From: Bin87 sp965217175
GTDB taxonomy: Bacteria > Chloroflexota > Dehalococcoidia > Lucifugimonadales > UBA3495
NCBI GenBank assembly: GCA_965217175.1
Contig: OZ244251.1
Span: 1,178,001-1,242,000 of the forward strand
Length of the DNA: 64,000 bases
Direction: 5' to 3'
In this document: piece after piece, positions 1 to 8,902 of the stretch
Layout of the letters: each line of letters opens with the position of its first letter
How positions within the stretch are numbered: position 1 is the stretch's first letter
Notes under the pieces: model-generated
What the model saw: only the letters and a program-made list of their open reading frames with translations
Databases searched by the model: none
What the model was told of the DNA's origin: nothing
Translations under genes and position numbers: made by a program

Positions 1-2206
1 TCTTGAAAACCTGTTCGGCAGAATGTTCGCCGATTTCGCGGTTGGTGTAGTCTCCCTCCATCTTGGACACAGCCATGCTATCGCCCACGGGAGTTATGGA
101 GCATCGGTTGGCGCTCCAGGCCAGTCCTCCGGCGCCGTTCATCGCCGCGTTGGACAGAATGGACATAACGTTGCCGCTTTCGCGCTGGTCCCGGTCGGTC
201 GCATAGGAAGAACCGGATTGTCGACCGCCGCCCATGGGAACGCCGGCGACGCCCGGAGGCATACCCGGTGTGAGGTACACCAGAGCCTGCATCTCGCCGG
301 CCGAGGTGGAGATTCTAACCACGTCGCCCTCACGCAGGCCCAATTTGCGGCCCTGGACTTCGTTGATGTCAACCCAGGTTTGCCAGGTTACCGTGGTCAA
401 CGGGTCGGGAGTGCTTTGCGACCAGGGCAAATGAGCGTGTCGGCCGTCGAGGATAGTGTGGTGCGGGTACGGAAGCAGTTGGAATTCGCCGGAACCGATG
501 GCGTCGGCGGGGGCCGCGCGGCTGGCGATGTCGACCAGCAATCCGTCGGCGGGAGCGGGGCTGTCTGAAGAACCGCTGTCGTCCCACCAACCACCGTTTT
601 TCAAAACCTGGGTGAAGTCCGCGCCGAGACCGTCGACAGCGGCCCGGATCAGCTCTTCGTAACTGCCCCAGGGAAGGTTGGCATTACCACCTAGATCGCT
701 GGCGGAACTCAGCATAACGTCGGCAAAGCTGCGCGGGTCGAGGTCACTGAGGGGATTTACGACAGGCTGCTGGACGGCGTAAACGCGGGCGGCCGGAGAC
801 GGCTCGGGCATGTCGTCGCCCCAGTCTTCCAGCGCCGTGCGATCAGGGATCAGCAGGTCGGCCATTGCGGTGGTTTCGTCGATGAAGGAACTGCTGCTGA
901 AAATGCTGATGTTTTCGTTGCTCAGGGCATCGGCGAGGCCAACGCCGGCGGGTAATCCGTAGATTGGGTCGGCATTATGAACGATTACCAGCCCGGTGGA
1001 GCCGTTGTTGATATCGGCCGTGGCTTGTTGCCAGTCGCTCAGGGTGCCAACCGGGGCCGCAGCCGCCGTAGCGGAAGTTTGGCTGGGGTTGATCTGCAAT
1101 CCCCCTGATTTTCCGATGTTGCCGAGCACGTAGTTTAGGGCCAAAACCGCTTCGGCGTTGAATTTCCCGTTGCTGTATGCGCCGGCTGCTCCGCCGCCAC
1201 CGATGGCCAACCCTCCATCGACGAGACGGGCGGCAAGGTCTCCAAAGAAATGGGCGATGGTATCGTCCAGAGCGCCATCGGGAATTTGCAGAACCGGAGC
1301 CACGGCGTCGGGGCTGAAGCTGTCCAGCGCCGCCGGGCCCAGCCCGTTGGTAAGACGGGAAACGTCGCCCGCGGCGGCTCCCGACCTCAGCAATGCCCAG
1401 GCCAGGGCGAGGGCAGCGTAGCCTTCGCTGCCGGGAGCGATGGGCACCCACTTGTCGGCGTTGGCGGCGGTGAATGAATAGCGCGGGTCGAAGTGAACGT
1501 GGCGTCCACGATGGTCACCGGAGCGGAATTGTCCATAGCCAACGGAGTATGCGGTCGGGTTCCCCCAGGTTGACAGGAAATCGCTGCCGAAGCTCACCAG
1601 AGCGCTGGCGTTGGCGATGTCGTGGTAGGGAAGCGCTTCCGTGCCCAGAACGTCGCGGGTTGCCTGACGGTACGCCGAGTCGTCCAGCGCATCGAAGGCC
1701 AGATGGCGGCCACCAAACGCCGCGGCGAACGAGCTGCAGATACGGGCAAACCCGCCGTTGCGGGGTTCGGTGACCAGGAGCATCCGATCGCCCTTCTCCC
1801 GCAGACCGGCGTCGAAGCGACGGAGGGCTTCTTCCCAGGTTATGGGACGAAACTGGGCGGCTCCGCGCGGGCCGTTTCTCAGCATGGGACCGGCGATGCG
1901 GTCGGGATGATACAACGACTGCAGGATGGCATCGGCAGCCGGGGACTGTTTGCCCTGGTTGGTGGGGAAAATCGGGTTGCCGCGCACCTTTTTGGCGCGA
2001 CCCTCCATTACCCTCACCAGGAGACCCTGGCCCCCGGGCACGGAACTGTCGTAAGTGGCGTACCAGTTGTCGCGGCCGGTTACCAGGTCTTCAGGGATGG
2101 CGACCGGGCTCTGGATACGGAGGTCGTCGTCGAACAGATCGCAGGCGATCGCGCCGGTGGCGGCGATGCCGGCCCAGGCCAGGAAGTTGCGACGTGTTAG
2201 CTTCAT
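1..2206 (-). CDS. actB: ActB-like molybdopterin-oxidoreductase-fold subunit, alternative complex III (partial)
   Basis: An open frame starts at an ATG ending at 2206 and runs off the left edge (735 codons seen). The N-terminus is a twin-arginine signal (TRRNFL at residues 4-9, then a hydrophobic stretch to Cys22, possibly a lipid-modified Cys), so the protein is exported. The body resembles the molybdopterin oxidoreductase fold, but no CxxC iron-sulfur motif is present in the first 100 residues. That fits the cofactor-less B1 domain of ActB in alternative complex III, a quinol:acceptor oxidoreductase. The ferredoxin-like B2 domain would lie outside the window. The pentaheme gene 28 bp upstream supports this over a true molybdoenzyme. 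A Qrc-type complex is the main alternative. Confidence 0.75.
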   Translation of the reverse strand, partial: MKLTRRNFLAWAGIAATGAIACDLFDDDLRIQSPVAIPEDLVTGRDNWYATYDSSVPGGQGLLVRVMEGRAKKVRGNPIFPTNQGKQSPAADAILQSLYHPDRIAGPMLRNGPRGAAQFRPITWEEALRRFDAGLREKGDRMLLVTEPRNGGFARICSSFAAAFGGRHLAFDALDDSAYRQATRDVLGTEALPYHDIANASALVSFGSDFLSTWGNPTAYSVGYGQFRSGDHRGRHVHFDPRYSFTAANADKWVPIAPGSEGYAALALAWALLRSGAAAGDVSRLTNGLGPAALDSFSPDAVAPVLQIPDGALDDTIAHFFGDLAARLVDGGLAIGGGGAAGAYSNGKFNAEAVLALNYVLGNIGKSGGLQINPSQTSATAAAAPVGTLSDWQQATADINNGSTGLVIVHNADPIYGLPAGVGLADALSNENISIFSSSSFIDETTAMADLLIPDRTALEDWGDDMPEPSPAARVYAVQQPVVNPLSDLDPRSFADVMLSSASDLGGNANLPWGSYEELIRAAVDGLGADFTQVLKNGGWWDDSGSSDSPAPADGLLVDIASRAAPADAIGSGEFQLLPYPHHTILDGRHAHLPWSQSTPDPLTTVTWQTWVDINEVQGRKLGLREGDVVRISTSAGEMQALVYLTPGMPPGVAGVPMGGGRQSGSSYATDRDQRESGNVMSILSNAAMNGAGGLAWSANRCSITPVGDSMAVSKMEGDYTNREIGEHSAEQVFK

Positions 2207-2234
2207 GGTTAGTGTGCGACCTGTTGTTAGTTGG

Positions 2235-2909
2235 TTACTTGTGGCAAACCGTGCAATCGGTGCTTACGCTGTTTTCGCGGTGACAGTCGAGGCAGGTGCC
2301 CATTTTCAGGGATTGACCTTCCTGTGGCTGTATTTCGGTCATTTGGGTGACGTCGCCGTGGCATACCGAACAGGCTTGGGGAACTTCCATAGGCAGGGTC
2401 AGCGGCAGCTCATCACCCATTGGCAGGGTTACGGTGCGAGGTTCGCCCTGGGTCAGGAATCTCAGGTGGGCTTCGTGAACGAACCGCACGTGGTCGGGGA
2501 GTCGGTGGACGCGTTCCCAGTCGATGGGTCGTTCGTCGGCGTGCCGGTCCAGCACGCGCTGGATGTTGATGAACGTTTCGGGGGCGCGATCGACGGCGGT
2601 GACATTGGCGCCATTAACCTGTTTGTGGCAAATCAGGCAGACTTCAACCGCGGGAACCGTGGCGGCAGCGCCGGTGGTTACGTTGCGGTGGCAGAATTCG
2701 CACTGGATGGCGTGGCCGCCCTGTTCAACCGGCCCGGCGTGAACTGTATGGGGGAAGGGAATCGGCTGGTCGGGCGCGTTGCCCCAACCGAAAGGTGGAT
2801 TGGAGAACCAGGAAATGAACAGCACCACCACGATAAAGGCAAAAATGGCAGTGATAATCAACCCTGCCAGCGCGATGGGGATCATTTGTCGAGTTGGCCG
2901 CAGTGGCAT
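2235..2909 (-). CDS. actA: Membrane-anchored pentaheme cytochrome c (ActA-like)
   Basis: The 224-residue protein has one N-terminal transmembrane helix (about residues 9-35) followed by exactly five CxxCH heme c motifs: CEFCH, CLICH, CSVCH, CLDCH and CTVCH, the last at the C-terminus. This matches ActA, the pentaheme subunit of alternative complex III, which passes electrons from quinol oxidation toward periplasmic carriers. The gene lies immediately upstream of the ActB-like gene on the same strand, so co-transcription is likely. The start ATG at 2909 puts the helix at the very N-terminus, as expected for a signal anchor. Other multiheme class III or NapC-like cytochromes are less likely because of the gene order. 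Confidence 0.8.
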   Translation of the reverse strand: MPLRPTRQMIPIALAGLIITAIFAFIVVVLFISWFSNPPFGWGNAPDQPIPFPHTVHAGPVEQGGHAIQCEFCHRNVTTGAAATVPAVEVCLICHKQVNGANVTAVDRAPETFINIQRVLDRHADERPIDWERVHRLPDHVRFVHEAHLRFLTQGEPRTVTLPMGDELPLTLPMEVPQACSVCHGDVTQMTEIQPQEGQSLKMGTCLDCHRENSVSTDCTVCHK

Positions 2910-3002
2910 GGGATTCCGGTGGTCGGTAAAGTGAGTGTTAGGTTACGCTTGGCGAGTTTGTTGGCGATAATGCGTAATGATTCGGACGCAGGTGGCGTCG
3001 TA

Positions 3003-3305
3003 CTATACGAACAACCGGTCCCACACGTTGAGCAGGGTGACCGGGGATTGCCTGATAGTGAACACCATCATCACGACCGCGCCGCCCAGAGCCAGGGCAC
3101 CGATAGCGGTTATAGGCAATCTGAGGCGTGCGAAAATCGCCGGGTACGTTCCGTCGCGGACGCCCGAGGGGATGAGACCATGGGCTATCAGCATGCTGAA
3201 CGCGAAGATGATGATGAGGGGGAAAAAAATCCAGAGGTAGGTTAGCCAAAGGCTAACGTCGGACCATAAAACCGATGTCATTGAGTTGGGGTCGGTTTGT
3301 GGCAT
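3003..3305 (-). CDS. Small two-helix membrane protein upstream of actA
   Basis: This 100-residue protein has two hydrophobic segments (about residues 17-42 and 65-87) joined by a short loop with several basic residues. No known domain is recognised. It sits upstream of the pentaheme gene on the same strand and appears to be the first gene after a good promoter, so it is probably an accessory or assembly subunit of the same respiratory complex. This functional link rests only on position. Confidence 0.55.
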   Translation of the reverse strand: MPQTDPNSMTSVLWSDVSLWLTYLWIFFPLIIIFAFSMLIAHGLIPSGVRDGTYPAIFARLRLPITAIGALALGGAVVMMVFTIRQSPVTLLNVWDRLFV

Positions 3306-3407
3306 TTGGGAAAAGAACCTGCGCTAAGTTTGTGATGCGGCCTGATGACCACCACGGAGAAACCCGCGTCTGTAGCAAAAAGTTCCAGGCCAATTTAAGG
3401 CCCGTGA

Positions 3408-3436
3408 AAATTATCACATTCGATTATCGCTGTCAA
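3408..3436 (-). promoter_or_regulatory. Sigma70-like promoter for the act-type operon
   Basis: Read on the minus strand, TTGACA (3436-3431) is followed after 17 bases by TAATTT (3413-3408), with a TGn extended -10 directly in front of it. It points toward the two-helix membrane gene starting at 3305 and lies in an AT-rich island between that gene and the nitrilase stop. Assigned by consensus match only. Confidence 0.45.
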
Positions 3437-3513
3437 CAAGTTTTGTAAGCGTGGTTGAACGATTCCGCAGCGGGTTTTTTGGAGGATTTTCGCCGCCACC
3501 ATCAGCAACGCGA

Positions 3514-4290
3514 TTACAGCCAGTGGGTCTCGTAAGCCCCAGACAGCGGCGTCATGGCGTCCAAATCCCAATCAAACGTGAGTACGGCGGAGTCCTCACC
3601 GCAGTAGGTTTCCAGAACCCGCTCGCCACCGCTGGCCACTATGCTCACCGCCTCGGTGAAATCCAGGTCGTCGGCTTCCCAACCGGAGCGGTTGCAAACC
3701 ATTATGGGCAGGCCGGTATCCAGGGTTCGCTGCTCCCATTCGCCAACCGGGCCGCAGTCTCCCGGCCCCCAGGATGCTGGTGATACCAGCAAACGAGCGC
3801 CGCGGTCTTTCAGCAAGCCGGCCACATCGTTGCGGTAAGCATCGGCGCAGATGACGACACCCACGGACGTTCCGCCGCAATCGATGGGGGCAATCTCCTC
3901 TCCGGGGGAGGACCAGGATTCGGGCCCTTTAAGGGCCTTCACCTTTCGATGGCGTCCAATCACTTCGCCATCGGGGCCAATAACGAACACCGTGTTGTAC
4001 ATCAACCCGGCCGCCGAATCCCGCTCGGGATGGGACAGGAAAACGGTGACTTTGAAATCAGCGACCTGGCGGCAGAATCTTTGCATCCATTCGTCAGGTT
4101 GGGGCAGGATCCAGTCGGTGCCGATCACTTCGGCGAACTTGTAACCGCAGATAAACAACTCTGGGGTAATAATCCACTCTGCTCCTAACTCCACGGCCCG
4201 GGCCAAACCGCGTTCGGCGAGTTCGCGGTTATGGGCCACATCGGCGGTTACCGGAGCCAGATGCAGCATTGCGATACGCAAAGGTTTCAT
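3514..4290 (-). CDS. Carbon-nitrogen hydrolase (nitrilase superfamily)
   Basis: A 258-residue cytoplasmic amidase/carbamoylase-like enzyme that hydrolyses C-N bonds of an unidentified substrate. The Glu-Lys-Cys triad is visible: E44 in the TPELFICGY context, K116 in GRHRKVKAL, and C148 in VVICADAYR. Length is typical. The ATG at 4290 was chosen because GGGAGG lies just upstream; the frame extends 78 codons further without similarity. It is transcribed in the same direction as the act-type genes but ends about 200 bp before them. Branch assignment (N-carbamoyl-D-amino-acid hydrolase-like versus other) cannot be made by eye. Confidence 0.85.
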   Translation of the reverse strand: MKPLRIAMLHLAPVTADVAHNRELAERGLARAVELGAEWIITPELFICGYKFAEVIGTDWILPQPDEWMQRFCRQVADFKVTVFLSHPERDSAAGLMYNTVFVIGPDGEVIGRHRKVKALKGPESWSSPGEEIAPIDCGGTSVGVVICADAYRNDVAGLLKDRGARLLVSPASWGPGDCGPVGEWEQRTLDTGLPIMVCNRSGWEADDLDFTEAVSIVASGGERVLETYCGEDSAVLTFDWDLDAMTPLSGAYETHWL

Positions 4291-4447
4291 TGGTGCACAA
4301 CCTCCCGCACAACACGGGCGGATCAAGACGTGATTCAGCGGGATTATAGCACGCCGCCCGGTGGTGTCTGCCGGAGATTCGACCAAGAATGCAACCGGGG
4401 ATTCGAGAGGAGACGCGGGGCGGAGGATACCGGCTTTCTGGCCGATA

Positions 4448-5149
4448 TCAGGGTTGAAAAAGAATACGGCCGCAGGTGCCGCAAGGAACCTGTCTATCCC
4501 GGTCGCGCAGTTGGCGAAGCACATTGCTGGGCAGGGTCATGCGGCACGAGAGGCATACCCGGCCATTATCGACAACTGCGACGGCGGTGCCGCTTTTGTT
4601 ATGCCGCAATCGTTCGTAGCGATGCAAATCAGCGGCGGGAAAGGTGGCGGCCATTGACACGCGGGCGCGGGCGGCTTTTTCCTTCTCTGTTTCCAACTCG
4701 GTCAGGCGTCCGTTGAGCGCCGCGATGGTAGATTTCCATTCAGATTCTGCCGTTTGCATGGCATTTAGCGCATCGACGGCCGCAGTTTCGTGGGTTTTTC
4801 GTTCTTCTTCCAGTTCCAGCAGCAGCTCATCGACCTGGTTCAGCTGGTATTTGGTGGAGTCGGCTTCGCGCTGAATGGTGGAGAGGTCGCGCCGGGAGGT
4901 ATTGGCGTTGTAGAGACGGTTCTCCAACCCGGAAAGTCGTTCCCTGAGCCGCTCCGCGTCGTCTCGCCGGACTCCCAGGTTGGTCTGAATGGCGGCGACG
5001 CGGGAATGGTGGTGGTCAGCGTCGGTGGATAGATCAGGTCGGTTGACGCCGGCCGCCAAACGGTTTTCAACTCGTGAATGTTCCGAATCAATCTGGTCGA
5101 TTCGGTGGTCGATCTCTTGCAACTCGTAGAGCATCTGAGGCGTTGTCAT
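4448..5149 (-). CDS. Coiled-coil protein with C-terminal C4 zinc ribbon
   Basis: The 233-residue protein is a long helical coiled coil (about residues 1-175, rich in Glu, Arg and Leu heptads) ending in a zinc-ribbon module with two CxxC pairs (CLSC and CGTC). This architecture matches the widespread bacterial DUF164/C4-type zinc-ribbon family, whose role is uncertain (nucleic-acid or CoA-metabolism links have been proposed). ATG 5149 is the start of the conserved MTTPQML-like N-terminus; the 44 codons in front of it look non-coding. Confidence 0.8.
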   Translation of the reverse strand: MTTPQMLYELQEIDHRIDQIDSEHSRVENRLAAGVNRPDLSTDADHHHSRVAAIQTNLGVRRDDAERLRERLSGLENRLYNANTSRRDLSTIQREADSTKYQLNQVDELLLELEEERKTHETAAVDALNAMQTAESEWKSTIAALNGRLTELETEKEKAARARVSMAATFPAADLHRYERLRHNKSGTAVAVVDNGRVCLSCRMTLPSNVLRQLRDRDRQVPCGTCGRILFQP

Positions 5150-5624
5150 GCTAGAGCACGCTCCGGTCGGAATAAAGCCGACAATGTAGTCTAGCAGGCA
5201 TAATGCTCGTGTCAACGTAGGCCGGCTGCTCACACGTACCCACTTTAATCTGTCATGGCGACGAGCATAGCGACTTGCCAATCTCGATGAGGTTGAACAT
5301 ACGTCGGCGAACCGCCGTTGCTACGGCGACGAGATTGCGAACCGCCGCATCGAGTACGGGGTCGCAATGAAAAAGTAGGTACGCATTAGAGGCCGGCGGC
5401 AGCGCACGGAGTGCAATACCGTTGTTGGGTGAATGCCATCAGTTGCCGGTTCCCCGCCGGAGAGCCCTCGGCAGGAGATCGCTCAGTACGAGAGCCCTCA
5501 GCAAATGATGACGTGTATAGTTGCGGGAAACCCCCAACGGAAACACTTTTTGATTAACGCGCGATGAACCTGGCGCTCAACATTCTGAACAAGAACTGAA
5601 AGAACGGCCTGAACACGAACGCAA
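5150..5624. other. Intergenic region between divergent genes
   Basis: 475 bp with no supported gene. It contains a degenerate copy of the dispersed inverted-repeat family at about 5251-5283 and a short duplicated phrase, GAGAGCCCTC, around 5460-5500. A possible -10 (TATAGT near 5516) precedes sbcD, but no convincing -35 is seen. Confidence 0.5.
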
Positions 5625-6863
5625 ATGAGAATTCTTCACTTTTCTGACCTGCACATCGGGGTCGAGAACTACGGCCGGGTGGATCCCAATACGGGGTTGT
5701 CCACGCGATTGGGCGATTTTTTGGGTTCGCTGGACGAAGTGGTGGAATTTGCGCTTTCCAACAGCGTCGACCTGGTGCTGCTGGCGGGGGACGCCTACAA
5801 GGGCCGCGACCCTTCACAAACGCACCAGAGAGAGCTGGCAATCCGGCTGCGGCGGCTGTCGGAGGCTGGGGTACCCGCGTTCCTGCTGGCCGGCAACCAC
5901 GATCTGCCGGCAGTGGCCAGCCGTGCCCATGCGGTCGAAATATTCTCTACGCTGGATGTTTCCAACGTGCATGTGGGCGCTCGGCTGCAAAACCATTTAA
6001 TCAACACACCCGCGGGACCACTGCAGATTCTGGCGGTGCCGTGGCCTTCCCGAGGCGCGATGCTGGCCCGGGACGAATCTCGCGGCCTGACCATCGAGCA
6101 GATTCGGCAGGAGATCGAGAGCCGAATGACCAGAACCATCATGCAGCGTGCCCGCGAACTGGATGCGGATTACCCCGCGATTCTGGCCGGCCACGTTACG
6201 GTCAGCGGAGCCACCACCGGGTCCGAACGCTCCATGATGCTGGGGAACGACCACGTGTTGAACGTGAGTGATTTACAACAACCACAGCTGGAATACGTTG
6301 CACTGGGTCATATTCACAAGCACCAGATACTGCGTAACGATGCTCCGCGCGTGGCCTATTCGGGCAGCCTGCAACGGGTCGACTTTTCTGAAGAGAATGA
6401 CGACAAGGGGTTCTGCGTGGTCGACATTGACCCGAAAGCGCCGCAAGGCCAACGGCTGATGGATTTCCGTTTTGAACCCATCAACGCGCGGCCATTTGTA
6501 ACTATCGATGTCGCGGTTCCTGACGGGGAGGAAAACCCCACTGCATTCGTAGTGAGGGCGATTGAACGGCGCAACGTTGACGGTGCAGTAGCCAGGGTTC
6601 GCCTCAAGTTGTCTTCCGGCCAGTCGGTCCAGCTCGGCGACGCCGACCTGCGCCAGGCATTGTCTTCGGCTCATTACATTGCCAGCATTTTCAGGGAGGT
6701 CACTGACACCGAGCGTCGGCGGATCGTTGCCGAACCGGCGGACCTGCAGCCAATGACGGCGTTGCGGCTGTACCTGCAAAGCCGGGACGTTAGCGCCGAA
6801 CGGCAGGAACTCATGCTGCAACGAGCTGAACAAATTTTGACGTCCATTGATATGAATGAGTGA
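5625..6863 (+). CDS. sbcD: SbcD/Mre11-family DNA repair exonuclease
   Basis: The 412-residue metallophosphoesterase shows the full Mre11/SbcD metal-binding series: SDLHIG (D8, H10), LAGDAYKGRDP (D56), GNHD (N91-D93), a GHV histidine and GHIHKHQ. The enzyme processes DNA ends and hairpins as a nuclease, normally with the SMC-like ATPase SbcC/Rad50. The C-terminal half carries the capping region. No sbcC lies beside it in this window, which is unusual because the two are normally adjacent; the partner must be encoded elsewhere or be absent. Confidence 0.9.
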   Translation: MRILHFSDLHIGVENYGRVDPNTGLSTRLGDFLGSLDEVVEFALSNSVDLVLLAGDAYKGRDPSQTHQRELAIRLRRLSEAGVPAFLLAGNHDLPAVASRAHAVEIFSTLDVSNVHVGARLQNHLINTPAGPLQILAVPWPSRGAMLARDESRGLTIEQIRQEIESRMTRTIMQRARELDADYPAILAGHVTVSGATTGSERSMMLGNDHVLNVSDLQQPQLEYVALGHIHKHQILRNDAPRVAYSGSLQRVDFSEENDDKGFCVVDIDPKAPQGQRLMDFRFEPINARPFVTIDVAVPDGEENPTAFVVRAIERRNVDGAVARVRLKLSSGQSVQLGDADLRQALSSAHYIASIFREVTDTERRRIVAEPADLQPMTALRLYLQSRDVSAERQELMLQRAEQILTSIDMNE

Positions 6864-7017
6864 TTATACTGTTGAGTGCATTGTTGCCCGAATAATCGGC
6901 TGTCGATAGAATGGCAATCCACCGACATCGCAAACCGGAAGTTCGACCGACGTTCCGCTTCTCTGGCGCGCGGTATGTGGGAGTATGCAGGAGCGAGGGC
7001 AACACACCGCCCCCCAA

Positions 7018-8010
7018 ATGAATCAGATAGATTGCACCGGATCCATTACCACCGTACCCGGCATTACGGCCGGACACTGGACGAATCTGGACGCCGCCAC
7101 CGGATGCACGGCCATATTGTGTCAGGACGGCGCTGTTGGGGGAGTGGCAGTGCGAGGTGGCTCGCCGGGAACTCATGAAACCGACCTGCTGAATCCGGTA
7201 CGTCGGGTCGACCGCGTACACGCCGTCATGCTCAGCGGGGGCAGCGCCTTCGGGTTGGCAACGGCGATCGGGGCGCAGCGGTGGCTCGAAGAACACGGCA
7301 TCGGATTCGAAACACCCCACGGGTACGTGCCCATCGTGCCGGCGGCGATTCTATACGATCTCGGTATTGGCAGCCCAGCGGTGCGTCCCGATGCTGATGC
7401 CGGTTATGCGGCGTGTGCCGCAGCGTCTTCGGGACCACTGGCGGCGGGCACGGTAGGAGCGGGAACCGGGGCAACCGTGGCAAAGGCTCTGGGAGCCGAT
7501 GGAGCAGTGAAGGGCGGGATTGGCTCGGCCAGTTGCACCCTTTCGGATGGCGTAACGGTAGGCGCCGTGGTGGCCGTTAACGCATGGGGGGCAATCTACG
7601 ACCCCGGTGACGGAAATTGTATCGCCGGGCCGCGCCGCGCGGACGGGCTGGTGGAAAATGCAACGGCCCTGTTGATGGAAGGTCGAACGGCCGGGCAAGC
7701 GCGGCCGCTTACCAACACCACGATAGGAGTCGTGGCAACTGATGCCACGCTGGACAAGATGCAGGCCAATTTTATTGCATCTTCGGCTCACGACGGTTTG
7801 GCGCTCACCATTCGCCCGTGCCATACGCCCAGCGACGGTGACACGCTGTTCTGCATGTCAACCCGGAAGCACTCTGCCACCGCGGACTTGATGGCCATCG
7901 TGGCTGCGGCAACACACGTTACTGCCATGGCGGTAATCAATGCCGTGCAGGCGGCAACCGGATTGGCCGGCGTTCCTGGCGCGGGGGATTTGGCTGATGC
8001 CACCGGATAG
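7018..8010 (+). CDS. P1/S58-family peptidase (DmpA/beta-aminopeptidase/ThnT fold)
   Basis: An autoprocessing Ntn-hydrolase of the DmpA family, 330 residues from the chosen start. Family signatures include a VPGITAGHWT N-terminus, a LSGGSAFGL loop, GGIGSAS, and the nucleophile region LTNTTIGVVAT, where cleavage is expected between N233 and T234 to expose Thr234. DmpA relatives act as aminopeptidases (some specific for beta-amino acids) or, in ThnT, cleave pantetheine. Its stop overlaps the next gene by 14 bp and panB follows, suggesting one operon. An ATG at 6985 is an alternative start with a poorly spaced ribosome site. Confidence 0.85.
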   Translation: MNQIDCTGSITTVPGITAGHWTNLDAATGCTAILCQDGAVGGVAVRGGSPGTHETDLLNPVRRVDRVHAVMLSGGSAFGLATAIGAQRWLEEHGIGFETPHGYVPIVPAAILYDLGIGSPAVRPDADAGYAACAAASSGPLAAGTVGAGTGATVAKALGADGAVKGGIGSASCTLSDGVTVGAVVAVNAWGAIYDPGDGNCIAGPRRADGLVENATALLMEGRTAGQARPLTNTTIGVVATDATLDKMQANFIASSAHDGLALTIRPCHTPSDGDTLFCMSTRKHSATADLMAIVAAATHVTAMAVINAVQAATGLAGVPGAGDLADATG

Positions 8011-8887
8011 CGAAGTACGGGTCGGTTTTATTGGGGTCGGAACCTTGGGAAGGGGCCTTGCCCTGGCGATGCACGGTGTCGGCTGCGAAGTAACCGGGGC
8101 GGCCAGCCGCCGTCGGGAGAGCGCCGAATGGTTGGCCGACCGGATCGAGGGTTGTCGCGCGCTGGAATCGGCCCAGGCCGTTGTAGATGCCTGTGATCTG
8201 GTGTTCATCACAACCCCTGACGGAGCCATAACCGAGGTTGCGACCTCGGTGAGCTGGCGGGGCGACCAGGGCGTTGCCCATTGTTGCGGGGCTGCGTCCC
8301 TGGAGTTGTTGTCGGCGGCGTCGGAATCCGGCGCATCGGTGGGTGCGATGCACCCATTCCAAACCTTTGCCGGTCTGGCGGAACCCTCCGATGCGGCTAA
8401 CCGCCTGACGGGAGTAACCTTTGCCATCACCGCAACCGGATGGCTGGAAACCTACTTGCCGGCCCTGGCGAACAAGCTTGGTGGCCGGGCAATATCGGTG
8501 CCCGACGAAATGCGTCCTCTCTATCATGCCAGCGCGGTGCTGGGTTGCGGATATGTGGCGACTCTGCTGGACGCGGCCATCAGCATCTGGCCGGAGCTGG
8601 GGCTGAACGCGGAAGACGGAACCAACGCCGTCGGACCGCTGGTTCGTGCGACCATCGAAGCGATAGCCAATGTCGGACTCACGCGGGCCGTAACGGGGCC
8701 GGCTGTGCGGGGAGACACCGCCACCGTGCAGGCGCATTTCGAAGCATTGTTACGTCATGCACCGCAGCTCGCCCCGTTGTACCGCGAGCTGACTTTGGCG
8801 TCAGCGCAGCTGGCTCGCAGCAAAGGGGTCGACGATGCGACCCTGGCCCGGCTGGGCGATGTGGTCGCCGGCAGTCCGCCGGCCTGA
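7997..8887 (+). CDS. Rossmann-fold DUF2520 reductase-like protein
   Basis: 296 residues. An N-terminal dinucleotide-binding motif (VGFIGVGTLGRGLA, residues 7-20) is followed by a helical DUF2520-type domain. This is the architecture of 6-phosphogluconate/ketopantoate-reductase-like NAD(P)-dependent enzymes with an uncharacterised C-terminus. The ATG at 7997 overlaps the end of the peptidase gene and panB starts 16 bp after its stop, so the three genes are translationally linked. From context it could serve pantothenate synthesis (for example as a stand-in ketopantoate reductase), but no experimental role is implied by the sequence. Confidence 0.8.
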   Translation: MPPDSEVRVGFIGVGTLGRGLALAMHGVGCEVTGAASRRRESAEWLADRIEGCRALESAQAVVDACDLVFITTPDGAITEVATSVSWRGDQGVAHCCGAASLELLSAASESGASVGAMHPFQTFAGLAEPSDAANRLTGVTFAITATGWLETYLPALANKLGGRAISVPDEMRPLYHASAVLGCGYVATLLDAAISIWPELGLNAEDGTNAVGPLVRATIEAIANVGLTRAVTGPAVRGDTATVQAHFEALLRHAPQLAPLYRELTLASAQLARSKGVDDATLARLGDVVAGSPPA

Positions 8888-8902
8888 TACAATCGCAGAA
8901 TC

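Noticed and set aside
2055..3245. Long plus-strand ORF of 396 codons
   Set aside because: It is antisense to the pentaheme cytochrome and small membrane gene, with no similarity or ribosome site.
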